A stretch of 56,157 bases of DNA from positions 1 through 56,157 of the forward strand of contig QAKE01000031.1 of assembly GCA_003343995.1 (NCBI GenBank), in the 5' to 3' direction. The translations under genes and the position numbers were made by a program. The DNA comes from Bacillota bacterium. GTDB lineage: Bacteria; Bacillota; Clostridia; Christensenellales; Borkfalkiaceae. Of the stretch, positions 34,107-41,475 are shown piece after piece; positions within the stretch are counted from its first letter, which is position 1; every line of letters begins with the position of its first letter. The notes beneath the pieces are model-generated. The model was not told where the DNA came from. It saw nothing but the letters and a program-made list of their open reading frames with translations, and did no database searches.

Positions 34107-35498
34107 TTAATATTCCAGATTGCCTACCGTTCTCGGGAAAGGCAGAACGTCGCGGATGTTGCCGATGCCGGTGAGATACATCACCATTCTGTCAAAGCCC
34201 AGCCCGTATCCCGCGTGCTGTACGCCGCCGTACTTTCTCAAATCGAGATAAAACGCGTAATCTTCGGTGTTCATGCCGAGCTCCTTCATGCGCTTTTCCA
34301 AAACGTCGAGCCGCTCTTCCCTCTGGCTGCCGCCGATGAGCTCGCCGATGCCCGGCACGAGCATGTCCACCGCGGCGACGGTTTTGTTATCGTCGTTGAG
34401 ACGCATGTAAAACGCCTTGATTTCCTTGGGATAATCGGTTAAAAACACCGGTTTTTTGAAGAGTTCTTCCGTCAGATAGCGTTCGTGCTCGCTTTGCAGA
34501 TCGCACCCCCAATATACGGGAAATTCAAATCTGTCTTTCACCTTTTCGAGATGGGCGACCGCCTCGGTATAGGTCAGGCGTACGAAATCGTTGTGCAGCA
34601 CGTTGTCGAGCCGTTCGATCAGCCCCGTATCGACGAATTTATTCAAAAACTCCAGCTCGGGAGCGCAGGTATTCTTCACGTGCGCGATGATGTGCTTCAC
34701 CATCGCCTCGGAAACGTCCATATCCCCTTCCAGATCGCAGAACGCCATTTCCGGCTCGATCATCCAGAATTCCGACGCGTGGCGCGTGGTGTTCGAGCGT
34801 TCGGCGCGGAAGGTCGGTCCGAAGGTGTACACGTCGGAGAACGCCATGGCGTACGTTTCGGCGTTGAGCTGACCGGAAACCGTCAGGCTCGCGGGCTTGC
34901 CGAAAAAATCCTTTTTATAATCCGCCGCGCCCTTTTCCTTGGGTACGTTATTCAAATCGAGCGTGGTCACCTGAAACATCGCCCCCGCGCCTTCGCAGTC
35001 GCTGCCGGTGATGATGGGAGTGTGCACGTATACGAAACCGCGTTCATGGAAAAACGAATGAATGGCGAACGCCGCCTCGCTGCGGATTCTGAACACCGCG
35101 CCGAAGGTGTTGGTGCGCGGGCGCAGGTGCGCGATTTCCCTTAAAAACTCCATGGAATGGCGCTTTTTCTGCAAGGGATATTCCGGCGCGGACGTTCCGA
35201 GCACCTCGATTTTATCGGCGTTGATTTCAAAGGGCTGTTTGTTTTGCGGCGTTAAAACGAAGGTACCCGTAACCAGCAGGCACGCGCCGACGTTCTGCGC
35301 CGCGATCTCGTCGTAATTGCCGACCTTATTTCTGTCGAAAACGATCTGGCAGCTTTTAAAATAACTGCCGTCGTTGAGTTCGATAAATCCGAACGCCTTG
35401 CTGTCGCGCACGGTTCTCGCCCAGCCGCCCACGGTGACGGTTTTGCCCGCAAATAATTCGGGGGAAGAAAAGATTTCTTTTACTTTTGTTTTCTTCAT
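34107..35498 (-). CDS. asnS: Asparaginyl-tRNA synthetase
   Basis: This 463-residue class IIb synthetase has an N-terminal OB fold (VTVGGWARTVRDSKAFGFIELNDGS). Motif 2 is TFRAERSNTTRHASEFWMIEPE near residue 230, and motif 3 is GYGLGFDRMVMYLTGIGNIRDVLPFPR at the C-terminus. The IEPEMAF string fits AsnS rather than AspS. It heads the plsX-rnc-smc-ftsY operon, an unusual first gene. The 5' UTR is only about 30 nt, so no T-box. Confidence 0.95.
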   Translation of the reverse strand: MKKTKVKEIFSSPELFAGKTVTVGGWARTVRDSKAFGFIELNDGSYFKSCQIVFDRNKVGNYDEIAAQNVGACLLVTGTFVLTPQNKQPFEINADKIEVLGTSAPEYPLQKKRHSMEFLREIAHLRPRTNTFGAVFRIRSEAAFAIHSFFHERGFVYVHTPIITGSDCEGAGAMFQVTTLDLNNVPKEKGAADYKKDFFGKPASLTVSGQLNAETYAMAFSDVYTFGPTFRAERSNTTRHASEFWMIEPEMAFCDLEGDMDVSEAMVKHIIAHVKNTCAPELEFLNKFVDTGLIERLDNVLHNDFVRLTYTEAVAHLEKVKDRFEFPVYWGCDLQSEHERYLTEELFKKPVFLTDYPKEIKAFYMRLNDDNKTVAAVDMLVPGIGELIGGSQREERLDVLEKRMKELGMNTEDYAFYLDLRKYGGVQHAGYGLGFDRMVMYLTGIGNIRDVLPFPRTVGNLEY

Positions 35499-35536
35499 TG
35501 TTTCTTACCTGTCTTTAATTATAATATATCTAATCT

Positions 35537-35565
35537 ATTATACATTTTTTTTCGTTTTTTTTCAA
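35537..35565 (-). promoter_or_regulatory. Sigma-A promoter of the asnS-plsX-rnc-smc-ftsY operon
   Basis: TTGAAA (35560-35565), a 17-nt A-rich spacer and consensus TATAAT (35537-35542) on the minus strand, placing the start near 35530. Confidence 0.8.
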
Positions 35566-35576
35566 GAAAAAAAACG

Positions 35577-35605
35577 AAAAAAGTGCTTAAAATAAGCACT
35601 TTTTT
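35577..35605 (-). terminator. Terminator after the GNAT-like gene
   Basis: A perfect 13-bp stem (35577-35589 with 35593-35605; core AGTGCTTA) has a 3-nt loop. On the minus strand it runs into T6-CG-T8. It lies 8 nt beyond the upstream gene's stop. Confidence 0.85.
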
Positions 35606-35612
35606 GTCGAAG

Positions 35613-36746
35613 TTAATCGTTTTTGATCGCCCGCTTGTAGGTCTGGCGTTTTTTGATGATTTCGTTTTCCGCAAATTTCCAGTTTTGCTGGATGCTGAAG
35701 TTGGTTTCCAGCATGGGATTGGACTCGATTTTCTGAATGTTGTCCTCCACGATGTTGCACATCATGCGCACCATCAAAATGGAGTTGATGCCCGTGAATT
35801 TATATTCCTTTTTGATGCCGATGAGCGCCATTTCCAGCTCTTTGGGGCGGCGGATGGCTTTGAGCACGCCCATCCACCCGAAGGGGAACAGCCGTCCCTT
35901 ACTCTTTTGCAAGGGTTCGCAAAGCGAGGGAAGCACCACCGCAAAGCCGGCGCAATCGCCCTTTTCGTCGATCAGACAGCTGAAATAGCGCGTGTTGATG
36001 GCGAGCGCGAACTGCTTTAACACGTTTTTCTGCTGCCGTTTGTCGATGGGCGCAAACCCGTCGAGCACGGAATAGGATTCGTTGTAGGTTTCAAAAAATT
36101 TCGCGCCGTATTTTTTCACGATCTGGCGGGCGGACATCGTTTCCGCCACGTCCGTCACCTTCAGGCGGGCTTTCATTTTCGCGGCGATGCGCAAAATGCG
36201 CTCGTACGGGCGTTCGGGAACGGTGAAATTGCGCTCCACCCACTTCGATTCGTCCTCGAAACCGAGCTTTTTCATGTTCTCGCAAAAATAGGGATAATAA
36301 TAGTTGGTCGCGTATGTACTGCGTTCGGAAAAGCCGTAGGTCTGCATCCCCTCTCTGTCGGTGTCGTTAAAACCCCACGGCCCGTGCAGCGTATTTAAGC
36401 CGCGCGCCCTGCCGTAGTTCTCCACCGCTTTGAAAAGCGCCTCGAACACTTCCAGATCGTCTATGGCGTCGAACCGCGAAAAGCGGATGTTTTTTTCGTT
36501 CCAGAGCTTGTTCGCCTGATTGTGGACGATGCCCGCGATCCTGCCGACGAGCTCGCCGTCCCTGTACGCCAAAAAGCACTTGCAGTCGCAGTTTGCGAGA
36601 TTGAAATTGCTTTTGGGGTTTAAGATATTTTTTTCCTCGCTGTACATGGGAGGAACGTAATAGGGGCAGTCCTTATATAATTTTAGCGGAAAATCCGCGA
36701 ATAATCTTTTTTGCTTGTTTGTCTTTACTTCTACAATCTCTACCAT
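35613..36746 (-). CDS. GNAT-like acyltransferase of uncertain role
   Basis: This 377-residue cytoplasmic protein is made of two halves. The N-terminal half (VPPMYSEEKNILNPKSN, FLAYRDGELVGRIAGIVHNQAN, GLNTLHGPWGFNDTDREGMQTYGF) has the GNAT pattern of the YghO-like group, and the C-terminal half looks like a second GNAT fold. I cannot name a substrate. ATG 36746 (MVEIVEVKTNKQK) is the first that fits; longer in-frame reading would start before the promoter. No clear Shine-Dalgarno sits next to it. It stands alone between a promoter at 36826-36854 and a terminator. Confidence 0.7.
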   Translation of the reverse strand: MVEIVEVKTNKQKRLFADFPLKLYKDCPYYVPPMYSEEKNILNPKSNFNLANCDCKCFLAYRDGELVGRIAGIVHNQANKLWNEKNIRFSRFDAIDDLEVFEALFKAVENYGRARGLNTLHGPWGFNDTDREGMQTYGFSERSTYATNYYYPYFCENMKKLGFEDESKWVERNFTVPERPYERILRIAAKMKARLKVTDVAETMSARQIVKKYGAKFFETYNESYSVLDGFAPIDKRQQKNVLKQFALAINTRYFSCLIDEKGDCAGFAVVLPSLCEPLQKSKGRLFPFGWMGVLKAIRRPKELEMALIGIKKEYKFTGINSILMVRMMCNIVEDNIQKIESNPMLETNFSIQQNWKFAENEIIKKRQTYKRAIKND

Positions 36747-36803
36747 TGTTTTTTCAGGCGCGACGGGTGTGTTTTTGCGCGCGCCCTCTCCGTATTTTCT
36801 CCG

Positions 36804-36820
36804 CGTACGATATACGTACG
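36804..36820. promoter_or_regulatory. CGTACG-N5-CGTACG palindromic site
   Basis: Two 6-bp palindromes separated by 5 bp lie exactly at the predicted transcription start (near 36819) of the GNAT-like gene. This is a good position for a repressor operator. Confidence 0.45.
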
Positions 36821-36825
36821 TGTCT

Positions 36826-36854
36826 ATTATACTCGTTTGCCCGCGAAAAGACAA
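36826..36854 (-). promoter_or_regulatory. Sigma-A promoter of the GNAT-like gene
   Basis: TTGTCT (36849-36854), a 17-nt spacer and TATAAT (36826-36831) on the minus strand. Confidence 0.75.
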
Positions 36855-36928
36855 TCGATTTTTAAAAAAATTTTCGCGGCGGGACAAACCGGTCCCGCCG
36901 CGCCGCGAAAATTTACCGAAAATCCGGC

Positions 36929-37066
36929 TTATTTTTCCTTTTTAAAGTGTTTTTCCTCGTCGGAGATGATCACTTTCACCGGCCGCTCGTCCTTTAAAGC
37001 CATGATATAGTTATTGTAATCCGCGTCGGAAAGCTTCGCTACGTTTCTTTTTTTCTTTTTTGCCAT
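36929..37066 (-). CDS. 45-residue lysine-rich microprotein
   Basis: This short gene encodes 45 residues. It starts MAKKKKRNVAK, has a central LSDADYNNYIMALKDERPVKVII stretch (near residues 12-34), and ends KHFKKEK. AAGGAGA lies 7 nt upstream of ATG 37066, one of the best ribosome binding sites in this part of the window. It overlaps the last 56 nt of the YkvI-like gene in another frame. I do not recognise the family. The basic N-terminus suggests nucleic-acid or ribosome contact. Confidence 0.65.
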   Translation of the reverse strand: MAKKKKRNVAKLSDADYNNYIMALKDERPVKVIISDEEKHFKKEK

Positions 37067-38102
37067 GACGTTTCTCCTTATTTTTCTTTCTCATGTTAAT
37101 GTTTCCCTTTTTCAGCTTTTTATACGCCTCCGCGAGGAATAGCGCCGCAAAATACAGGGCGCCAAGCACCCCCGCCGCGGGATAGACGTAGGCGACGATG
37201 AGCTTTACTCCCAGACGGGAAAAGAGAAACGCGCCCGCCGCCAGCGTAAGCCCCCAGCGCTTGCCGAATTTTTTCTCCACGCTCTCCGCAAGGGGATAAT
37301 ACGAACACGCCACCGTGGTGAGCGCGCCGGCGTACAGCACCGCGCCGAACGCCAAGCTCATGGCGGGGGAAGAGGAAAACACATAAAACAGCGGCAGATC
37401 CGCGCCCGCCGCGTTCACGCCCTCGTAATTGACCGCGCCGTAAACGAGCAAAATCAAAACCACCGTGACGACGGCGGTGACGGCGGAGGCGAGCAGCACG
37501 CTCTTTTTATCGCCGCTGCCGGCGCGCGCGATGACCGCCGCCGAAAGAAACATGTTGAACCCCACGTAAAACACCACCCCCGCGGGGTTGCTCGAGGAAG
37601 GATAGCTCGGCGCGCCGAAGTGAAATTTTCCCCTGCCGAACAAAAACGCCAGCGTCAGCGTCAGCATGACGGGCACGAGGAACACGTTGAGTTTTTTCAC
37701 CCCGTCGATCCCCCGCCTTGCCGTAACGAACGCCAGCGCGAGGGTGACGAGCGAGGCGGCGGGCACGCGCTTATCGATGCCGAGCAGGGAATTGAACATG
37801 GAATCGCACATCGCGAGAGAGGCGGACACCACCGCGAACATACAGAAAAAGACGGCGGCGTTCACCCCCTTTTCCGCTTTTGAAAAGAGCGCGGCGTTGC
37901 CCTTTTCCAGCGTTCCGTACCTTCCGCCGACGGCGAGCAGCTGCCACGTCGTCAAAAAAAACAGCGCGCTGGCAAACAGCGACAGGGGAAGGATATCCTT
38001 CCCGAAAAACGTGACGATCTCCCGTCCGGAAATAAACCCCGAGCCGATGATCGTGCCCAACAGCAGAAACGCGGTTTCCGCAACGTACCGAAATGTTTTC
38101 AC
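37011..38102 (-). CDS. YkvI-like polytopic membrane protein (APC-superfamily-like)
   Basis: This 363-residue protein has about ten membrane segments beginning at FRYVAETAFLLLGTIIGSGFISGREIVTFFG. The GSGFISGREI motif in the first helix is the unwound-helix type found in APC/LeuT-like transporters and in the YkvI family. The substrate is unknown. The start is GTG 38102. The protein ends in a very basic tail (from residue ~336, KKLKKGNINMRKKNKEKR and on) that may partly reflect the overlapping microprotein gene. Confidence 0.72.
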   Translation of the reverse strand: MKTFRYVAETAFLLLGTIIGSGFISGREIVTFFGKDILPLSLFASALFFLTTWQLLAVGGRYGTLEKGNAALFSKAEKGVNAAVFFCMFAVVSASLAMCDSMFNSLLGIDKRVPAASLVTLALAFVTARRGIDGVKKLNVFLVPVMLTLTLAFLFGRGKFHFGAPSYPSSSNPAGVVFYVGFNMFLSAAVIARAGSGDKKSVLLASAVTAVVTVVLILLVYGAVNYEGVNAAGADLPLFYVFSSSPAMSLAFGAVLYAGALTTVACSYYPLAESVEKKFGKRWGLTLAAGAFLFSRLGVKLIVAYVYPAAGVLGALYFAALFLAEAYKKLKKGNINMRKKNKEKRHGKKEKKKRSEAFRRGLQ

Positions 38103-38142
38103 ACCGCTAATATATGCGCCGCGCGCCGCGGATAAAACAAAC

Positions 38143-38164
38143 GGGAGCGTTTTTCAACGCCCCC
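38143..38164 (-). terminator. Terminator after the 562-residue secreted protein
   Basis: A 9-bp stem (GGGAGCGTT with AACGCCCCC, one wobble) has a 4-nt loop and is followed on the minus strand by GTTTGTTTT. Confidence 0.65.
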
Positions 38165-38171
38165 GCGCAAA

Positions 38172-39860
38172 TCATCGGGAAAATACGATATCGCCGCAGA
38201 ACTTCAGATAATTTTCTCCGACGGAAAGCTCCTGCCAGCCGTATTCCGCAGCCACGGAAAAAACGTCGGAAACCGCAGCGCAGAAATACAGCGATTCCGC
38301 GAGAGCATCGGCTTCGCTCCCCGCATACGCGCCGAACAGCCCGATAAGCCGCGACATCGCGGGCGGCGCGCCGACGACGCTTTGCACGAAACACCCGCCC
38401 TTTTTCAGCACGGCGAACACCTTGTCTATCCTCGCCGTCTGCGAAACGCTCTGCACCGCGCATTGCGCGCTGCCGCTTTCCACCGCGACGTTTTCGATTA
38501 CGCCGTGCACTTCGTAAGCGAGCGCGGCGTTGGTTGCCGAAACGTCCTTTATCCGCAGGTTTTTCACCGTGCCCGCCGCGCCGACGGTTTTGAAAAGCCC
38601 TTTGCCGACGTCTACCCCGCGGATGCAATGCCCGCCGCCGTCGAAGGCGCCGTTAAATTCCGCCGTCACGCGGAAGGGAAGGTTTTCCCCGTACACGTCC
38701 CCGCCCAAAAGAAAATTGCCGTCGGGCTTTTCGTTGAGCGCGGTAAGCTCGGAAAATTTTCTTATGATCTTATCGTACGCGTTTACGCGGAGGAGATATT
38801 CGCGGCGGTCGGTGGTGAACTTCCAAAAGCCGCCCTCCGCCTTTTCGTGAATAAGCGCCGTCTGCGCCGCGCTCAGCGACACCTTTCCGCCCTCTTCCGC
38901 CACCGCCGTACCGTTGATTTCCGTCACCGCGCCGAAAAGCGTTTCGGTATCGAGACTGTTCTCCGCCGACAAATCGACGGCGAAGGACAAATCGACGACC
39001 TCCCCCGTCTTTACGTAGAAAAGATCGAGGTTCGTTTTGCCGCCGGCATAGACCGCGGAGGATAAAACGCTGCGCTTTTCGTGCAGGGTATACCCCTCGA
39101 AAACCGGCGGATCGACGGTTGCGCGGGAACCGACGGGTGCGGCGTGCGTTTCGCTTTGCCGCAAAACGTAGCCTTCGTCCGTTTCGAGATAGCAGTTCAC
39201 CGCGTAATCCGCGCTCGTTTGCGCGCACGTTTCCACATACCCGCGGAGCAGGGATAACTCCTCCTCGGAATACCGATCGGAAATTTCCAGCGCGCGCTGC
39301 GCCACGTACGCCGCGGAACGGCGGTTATCGTCGCCGACGGCGAATTTATAATGCGTGCCGTTTTCGTCGGCAAGCGCGATAAATCCCGCGCCGAAAAACT
39401 CCCTGCCGACGTTGGCTTGCAAGATATTTACGATCGCTCCGTTAAAACACATTCTGTATTCGTCGTATTCCGCCAATCTCGGGGAAGTTACGCACATGAT
39501 CCGCACGCCCGCGCCGCCGTTTTCCGTCGCATACACGGCGTTTTTCCCGAACACGCTTTCGGCGGTGAGCGGACCGAACGCCTCGATATAATCGTATGGG
39601 CATATCAGCATACCGAAGGTCAGTTCCCCGCCGCAAGCCGTCAGCGCCCCGTAATCGGTTTTATCCATCACGGCGGTGAACCTTAGCCCGCTTTCCCCCG
39701 TTTTCAAACGGACGGACGCGCCCGTCAGCATGGAAAACGCCGCTTCTTCGAGCGCCGAAGGGTAACTTGCCGCCCCGACCTCCGCGGGCGAAACGCCCGA
39801 AAACGCCGCCGCCAGAACCACTGCCGCCGCCGTCGCCAAAATTCTTTTTAATTTCATCAT
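38172..39860 (-). CDS. Secreted protein of unknown function
   Basis: This 562-residue exported protein has a signal peptide (MKLKRILATAAAVVLAAAFS, cleavage near the AEVGAA stretch around residue 30). Residues 30-215 form a compact domain (SGLRFTAVMDKTDYGAL; MCFNGAIVNILQANVGREFFGAGFIAL). About 220-285 looks like a MucBP-type beta repeat (YLETDEGYVLRQ ... VDPPVFEGYTLHEK). The C-terminal third has short repeats (FNGAFDGGGHCIRGVDVGKGLF, GTVKNLRIKDV, GVIENVAVESG), like a right-handed beta helix. No LPxTG, SLH or lipobox is visible, so it is probably released. Two adjacent ATGs begin the gene and no strong Shine-Dalgarno is seen. Confidence 0.68.
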   Translation of the reverse strand: MMKLKRILATAAAVVLAAAFSGVSPAEVGAASYPSALEEAAFSMLTGASVRLKTGESGLRFTAVMDKTDYGALTACGGELTFGMLICPYDYIEAFGPLTAESVFGKNAVYATENGGAGVRIMCVTSPRLAEYDEYRMCFNGAIVNILQANVGREFFGAGFIALADENGTHYKFAVGDDNRRSAAYVAQRALEISDRYSEEELSLLRGYVETCAQTSADYAVNCYLETDEGYVLRQSETHAAPVGSRATVDPPVFEGYTLHEKRSVLSSAVYAGGKTNLDLFYVKTGEVVDLSFAVDLSAENSLDTETLFGAVTEINGTAVAEEGGKVSLSAAQTALIHEKAEGGFWKFTTDRREYLLRVNAYDKIIRKFSELTALNEKPDGNFLLGGDVYGENLPFRVTAEFNGAFDGGGHCIRGVDVGKGLFKTVGAAGTVKNLRIKDVSATNAALAYEVHGVIENVAVESGSAQCAVQSVSQTARIDKVFAVLKKGGCFVQSVVGAPPAMSRLIGLFGAYAGSEADALAESLYFCAAVSDVFSVAAEYGWQELSVGENYLKFCGDIVFSR

Positions 39861-39872
39861 TCGTAAATCTTT

Positions 39873-39888
39873 GCGGCAAAACCGCCGC
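39873..39888 (-). promoter_or_regulatory. Hairpin just upstream of the secreted-protein start
   Basis: GCGGC-N6-GCCGC lies 12 nt before the ATGs in the 5' UTR, where a ribosome binding site would be expected. It may affect initiation. Confidence 0.3.
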
Positions 39889-39925
39889 TTTTTTAATCCG
39901 TTAAAGTTTTGTACACAAAATGAAA

Positions 39926-39948
39926 AAAGCGGCTCATAGAGCCGCTTT
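39926..39948 (-). terminator. Terminator after rubredoxin
   Basis: A 9-bp stem (AAAGCGGCT with AGCCGCTTT) has a 5-nt loop and a T6 tail on the minus strand, starting 5 nt past the rubredoxin stop. Confidence 0.8.
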
Positions 39949-39952
39949 ACGT

Positions 39953-40111
39953 TTACGCTTCTTCAAACTGGTCCTTGCCCACGCCGCAGAGGGGGCACAC
40001 CCAGTCTTCGGGAACATTTTCCCACGCCGTACCCGCCGCAACGCCGTTATCCGGATCGCCGGCGGCTTCGTCGTATTCGTAGCCGCAAACCGAGCAAACG
40101 TATTTTTTCAT
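39953..40111 (-). CDS. Rubredoxin
   Basis: This 52-residue electron carrier has the four iron ligands C6-x2-C9 (YVCSVCGYEYDE) and C39-x2-C42 (DWVCPLCGVGKDQFE). Loop residues PDNGVAAGTAWENVPEDW match the rubredoxin fold. GGAGG lies 9 nt upstream of the ATG, and the gene has its own promoter and terminator. In anaerobes rubredoxin feeds oxygen and peroxide detoxification or other low-potential transfers. No partner oxidoreductase is adjacent. Confidence 0.96.
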   Translation of the reverse strand: MKKYVCSVCGYEYDEAAGDPDNGVAAGTAWENVPEDWVCPLCGVGKDQFEEA

Positions 40112-40146
40112 AACGCAAAAACCTCCGTAATTATTTTGTTAGAAGT

Positions 40147-40175
40147 ATTTTACACCCAAAGCGGCGTTTTGTCAA
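40147..40175 (-). promoter_or_regulatory. Rubredoxin promoter
   Basis: Consensus TTGACA (40170-40175), a 17-nt spacer and TAAAAT (40147-40152) on the minus strand. Confidence 0.82.
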
Positions 40176-40202
40176 TACCAATTTGTAAAATTTTCCCGCA
40201 GG

Positions 40203-40967
40203 CTATCCCGCGTACACCGCCGTCATGTCGAAAAAGGAGGTAAATCCGCCGTTTTCGTACGCCGTGCGCATGACGATATACCCGAGCGAGTCCGCGCCGT
40301 ACAGCCCCGTGATGCGGGCGTAAATTTCCAGCCCGTAACGCCCTTGCGCATTATTGTAAAAGGGCGCGGCGCTGTTCACTCCCCCGACGTCGCAGGCGCG
40401 CGGCTCGATGAGCGTGCCGTCCTCGCGGTAGATCTGCGAAAGATAGTCCGCGTCCCTGTCCGATAAATCGATAAGGGACACCGTACCGTTTCGGGTGTTC
40501 GTCACCTCCGCCTTAAAGCCGTTTATATACCTTGCGGTATAGGGAATTTCAAAGGTTTCGGAGGAAAAGAGCTCCTCCGTGCCGCCCGCCGATGCGCGGT
40601 AAACGAAATAATAGCCGTAGCCGCCGCTCCCGCCGCTGTCCGCGCCGTAAAAAATCTGCTCCGTTTCCCCGTCGAAGGAAACGAGTTCGATATGCGGATT
40701 GTAGCCGCCGTCCGCCGACGGGACGATTTCCGCCTTTTTTTCGCCTTTTTCGCACAGCGATATGCGGATATCGCGGTAAAACACGTCGCTTTCCCGAACG
40801 GCGGAGAGCACAGCCGTTCCATAGGCTTTATCCGCAAAAATCGCCCCGCGCTCGCACTGCAAAACCTGCCGTTCGCCCTCGGCGCCGGCGCTTGCCGCAA
40901 ACGCCGGAACGACTGCCGGCAGACAAACAAAAAACATACTCAAAATACAAAGAAATTTTCTCTTCAT
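40203..40967 (-). CDS. Secreted protein of unknown function
   Basis: This 254-residue protein has a clear signal peptide (MKRKFLCILSMFFVCLPAVV, cleavage after AFA near residue 24). The mature part is beta-rich and includes a Gly/Tyr string (FYGADSGGSGGYGYYFVYR) near residue 108. No lipobox or wall anchor is present. I do not recognise the family. It begins 28 nt after the SANT-like gene and is probably co-transcribed with it and the epimerase. Confidence 0.65.
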   Translation of the reverse strand: MKRKFLCILSMFFVCLPAVVPAFAASAGAEGERQVLQCERGAIFADKAYGTAVLSAVRESDVFYRDIRISLCEKGEKKAEIVPSADGGYNPHIELVSFDGETEQIFYGADSGGSGGYGYYFVYRASAGGTEELFSSETFEIPYTARYINGFKAEVTNTRNGTVSLIDLSDRDADYLSQIYREDGTLIEPRACDVGGVNSAAPFYNNAQGRYGLEIYARITGLYGADSLGYIVMRTAYENGGFTSFFDMTAVYAG

Positions 40968-40995
40968 ACTTTCAGTATGTTTCCTTTTACGTTTT

Positions 40996-41463
40996 TTACT
41001 CCGTTAAAGACAGTTTCGACAATCTTCCCAGAATGCCGCTCATGCTCCGTTTGTGCCGCGCCGCCATCTCCTCCAAGGGCATCGCCGCGTCGTATTCCGC
41101 GACGAGCTGAAGTTCCTCCTTATCCGTCCAGCGCTTTTTGCCGTTGGAATCGTCCTCCCGCAAAAGGTTCATTTTTTGCAGACGGGAAACGATGCCGCTC
41201 GCCGTGCGGGCGTGCCGCACGCAAAGCTCCGCGACGGAAAGCCCCCGCGCGTGTTCGGCGGCGAGCTGCCGCTCCTCTTCCTCCGTCCAGCGGGTGTTGC
41301 CGTTCTGAGGTTTCGCCGCCGTCTCTTCGGCGGTGCGCAAAATCGCGGCGTATTCTTCGAGATACGCCGCCGCGGCGAGCAGCCGAGATTTATCCTCCCC
41401 GTTCCTCTCCGCCATGGCGGAAAGGGCGTTTTTCATTTCGGTAACCGATTGCGCGTCGCTCAT
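40996..41463 (-). CDS. Protein with two tandem SANT/Myb-like helix-turn-helix repeats
   Basis: This 155-residue protein contains a helical N-terminus (1-55) and two copies of a ~48-residue unit. Copy 1 is TRWTEEEERQLAAEHARGLSVAEL... ending SRLQKMNL, and copy 2 is KRWTDKEELQLVAEYDAAMPLEEM... ending GRLSKLSL. Each has the W-T-x2-E/D-E-x2-L start and the R(S/T)xSGIxxRLxK(M/L) recognition-like helix found in SANT/Myb-type or Gin-like HTH modules. The duplication suggests binding to repeated or long DNA sites. GAGGGG precedes the ATG. It lies 12 nt after the epimerase gene. Confidence 0.68.
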   Translation of the reverse strand: MSDAQSVTEMKNALSAMAERNGEDKSRLLAAAAYLEEYAAILRTAEETAAKPQNGNTRWTEEEERQLAAEHARGLSVAELCVRHARTASGIVSRLQKMNLLREDDSNGKKRWTDKEELQLVAEYDAAMPLEEMAARHKRSMSGILGRLSKLSLTE

Positions 41464-41475
41464 GATCCCCTCGCC

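Noticed and set aside
34107..35540. T-box riboswitch before asnS (also looked for at hisS)
   Set aside because: The asnS 5' UTR is about 30 nt and hisS is internal to an operon 10 nt from hslU; no room for a T-box.
39907..39920. TTTTGT-AC-ACAAAA palindrome upstream of the 562-residue secreted protein
   Set aside because: Short and A/T-rich, next to a terminator tail; likely chance without a clear promoter beside it.
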